Below, piece by piece: positions 4,821-5,344 of a stretch of 5,344 bases of DNA. The notes under the pieces are model-generated. The model did not search any database. It was given only the letters and a program-made list of their open reading frames with translations, and had not been told where the DNA came from. The first letter of the stretch is position 1, and the number at the start of each line of letters is the position of its first letter. The position numbers and the translations under genes were made by a program. This DNA comes from an uncultured Collinsella sp. (GTDB lineage Bacteria; Actinomycetota; Coriobacteriia; Coriobacteriales; Coriobacteriaceae), in assembly GCA_900554495.1 (NCBI GenBank), contig USHR01000127.1:1-5344 (forward strand). The letters are read 5' to 3'.

Positions 4821-5344
4821 CTATTTCAGCGTAATGCAGGATGCGAGGAGATCGCAGTGCGTTTCTCCCGTGAAATCATAATTGATCCCAAGCGGGCGGT
4901 ATCCATCCTGAACATATCCCCAGTAAGGTCCGCCGGACAGCACTACAGTCTTGCCCGATGACGTCTTTCCAATCGTCTTAGAGAAGGCGGTCTCTGCGCC
5001 GTGCGGCGATCCATCGGTTGCGTATACCGTAAAGTTCGCTTTCGAGGCAACATCTTGCGCTTTAACGTCATTGGCGGTAAGGGTGTCGGACGTCGTTTCG
5101 AATTCAAACCAATCCATGGGGAACCAGTCGGGGAGGACCATCGTAAAGTAGTCGGTCTCAAACGTCCTTGCCCGTTTTGCCTCCTCGGCCTTCCGGGCCT
5201 CTTCCTCCGCCTGGCGCCTTGCCTCCTCCTCGGCCTGCTTGGCTGCCACGGCGTCGTCGCGGCGCTTGGTCGCGGCGGTCGAGAGCGCCTCGGCGTCAAT
5301 ATTGAAGCCGGCCTTCTTGGCGTCCTCGTCCTCCTCCGCGTACT
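4821..5344 (-). CDS. C-terminal part of an uncharacterised protein with a charged helix and C-terminal domain (5' end beyond the window)
   Basis: The frame is open from the TAG at 4821-4823 to the right edge, giving at least 173 residues with no start seen. In-window order: an acidic stretch (YAEEDEDAKKAGF), a linker, then an alanine-, glutamate- and arginine-rich segment (AAKQAEEEARRQAEEEARK) that should be a long helix or coiled coil. A domain of about 110 residues follows, rich in aromatics and beta-prone strands, starting FETDYFTMVLPDWFPMDWF. Two cysteines near the end (HCDLLASC) could form a disulfide. The layout suggests a stalk carrying a folded domain, as in membrane-anchored surface proteins. 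The N-terminal anchor or signal, if any, is off-window. A GTG at 5249 lies within the helix and is not a plausible start. I do not recognise the family. No clear terminator follows. Confidence 0.75.
   Translation of the reverse strand, partial: YAEEDEDAKKAGFNIDAEALSTAATKRRDDAVAAKQAEEEARRQAEEEARKAEEAKRARTFETDYFTMVLPDWFPMDWFEFETTSDTLTANDVKAQDVASKANFTVYATDGSPHGAETAFSKTIGKTSSGKTVVLSGGPYWGYVQDGYRPLGINYDFTGETHCDLLASCITLK

Noticed and set aside
1..5344. CRISPR array, tRNA/rRNA gene, insertion sequence or defence system
   Set aside because: No regularly spaced direct repeats with unique spacers, no cloverleaf or rRNA-like sequence, and no transposase or defence-type protein were found on either strand. 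The 4621-4768 repeats alternate in orientation and lack unique spacers of constant size.

Overview
The window is a compact, GC-rich bacterial chromosomal segment with four complete genes, one gene cut by the right edge and a possible gene start at the left edge. Strong GGAGG-type ribosome binding sites, GTG starts, a bacterial AsnRS, a free-standing glucose-family PTS IIA protein and a WYL-type regulator suggest a high-GC Gram-positive. A gut actinobacterium of the Coriobacteriia, Collinsella-like, would fit. This is inferred from style and gene content, not from a marker comparison.

Layout. Bases 1-174 hold an AT-rich, repeat-laden upstream region of a probable leftward gene that starts at base 14. 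Bases 175-960 (minus) encode an HTH/WYL-type transcription regulator. Its leader contains an inverted repeat that would bury the Shine-Dalgarno sequence. Bases 1137-1172 are a textbook terminator for asnS, which occupies 1219-2622 (minus). A second terminator (2731-2766) closes the PTS IIA gene at 2804-3367 (minus). A 244-bp divergent intergenic region (3368-3611) carries several palindromes, a candidate promoter and a possible leader peptide. It separates the IIA gene from an alpha/beta-hydrolase gene at 3612-4511 (plus). Bases 4512-4820 are non-coding but highly structured, with a 63-nt hairpin followed by five alternating copies of a 14-15 bp motif. Bases 4821-5344 (minus) are the C-terminal part of a protein with a charged, probably helical stretch and an unrecognised C-terminal domain.

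How the parts relate. Every gene appears to be its own transcription unit: each junction has a terminator, a divergent promoter region or a long gap, so there is no operon. The one suggestive pairing is the PTS IIA gene and the cytoplasmic esterase-like hydrolase, which share a divergent control region with a LacI-family-like palindrome. That would fit sugar-linked control. No defence system, CRISPR array, tRNA or rRNA gene, or transposase is visible. The most interesting material is in the non-coding regulatory and repeat structure, not in a new gene system.
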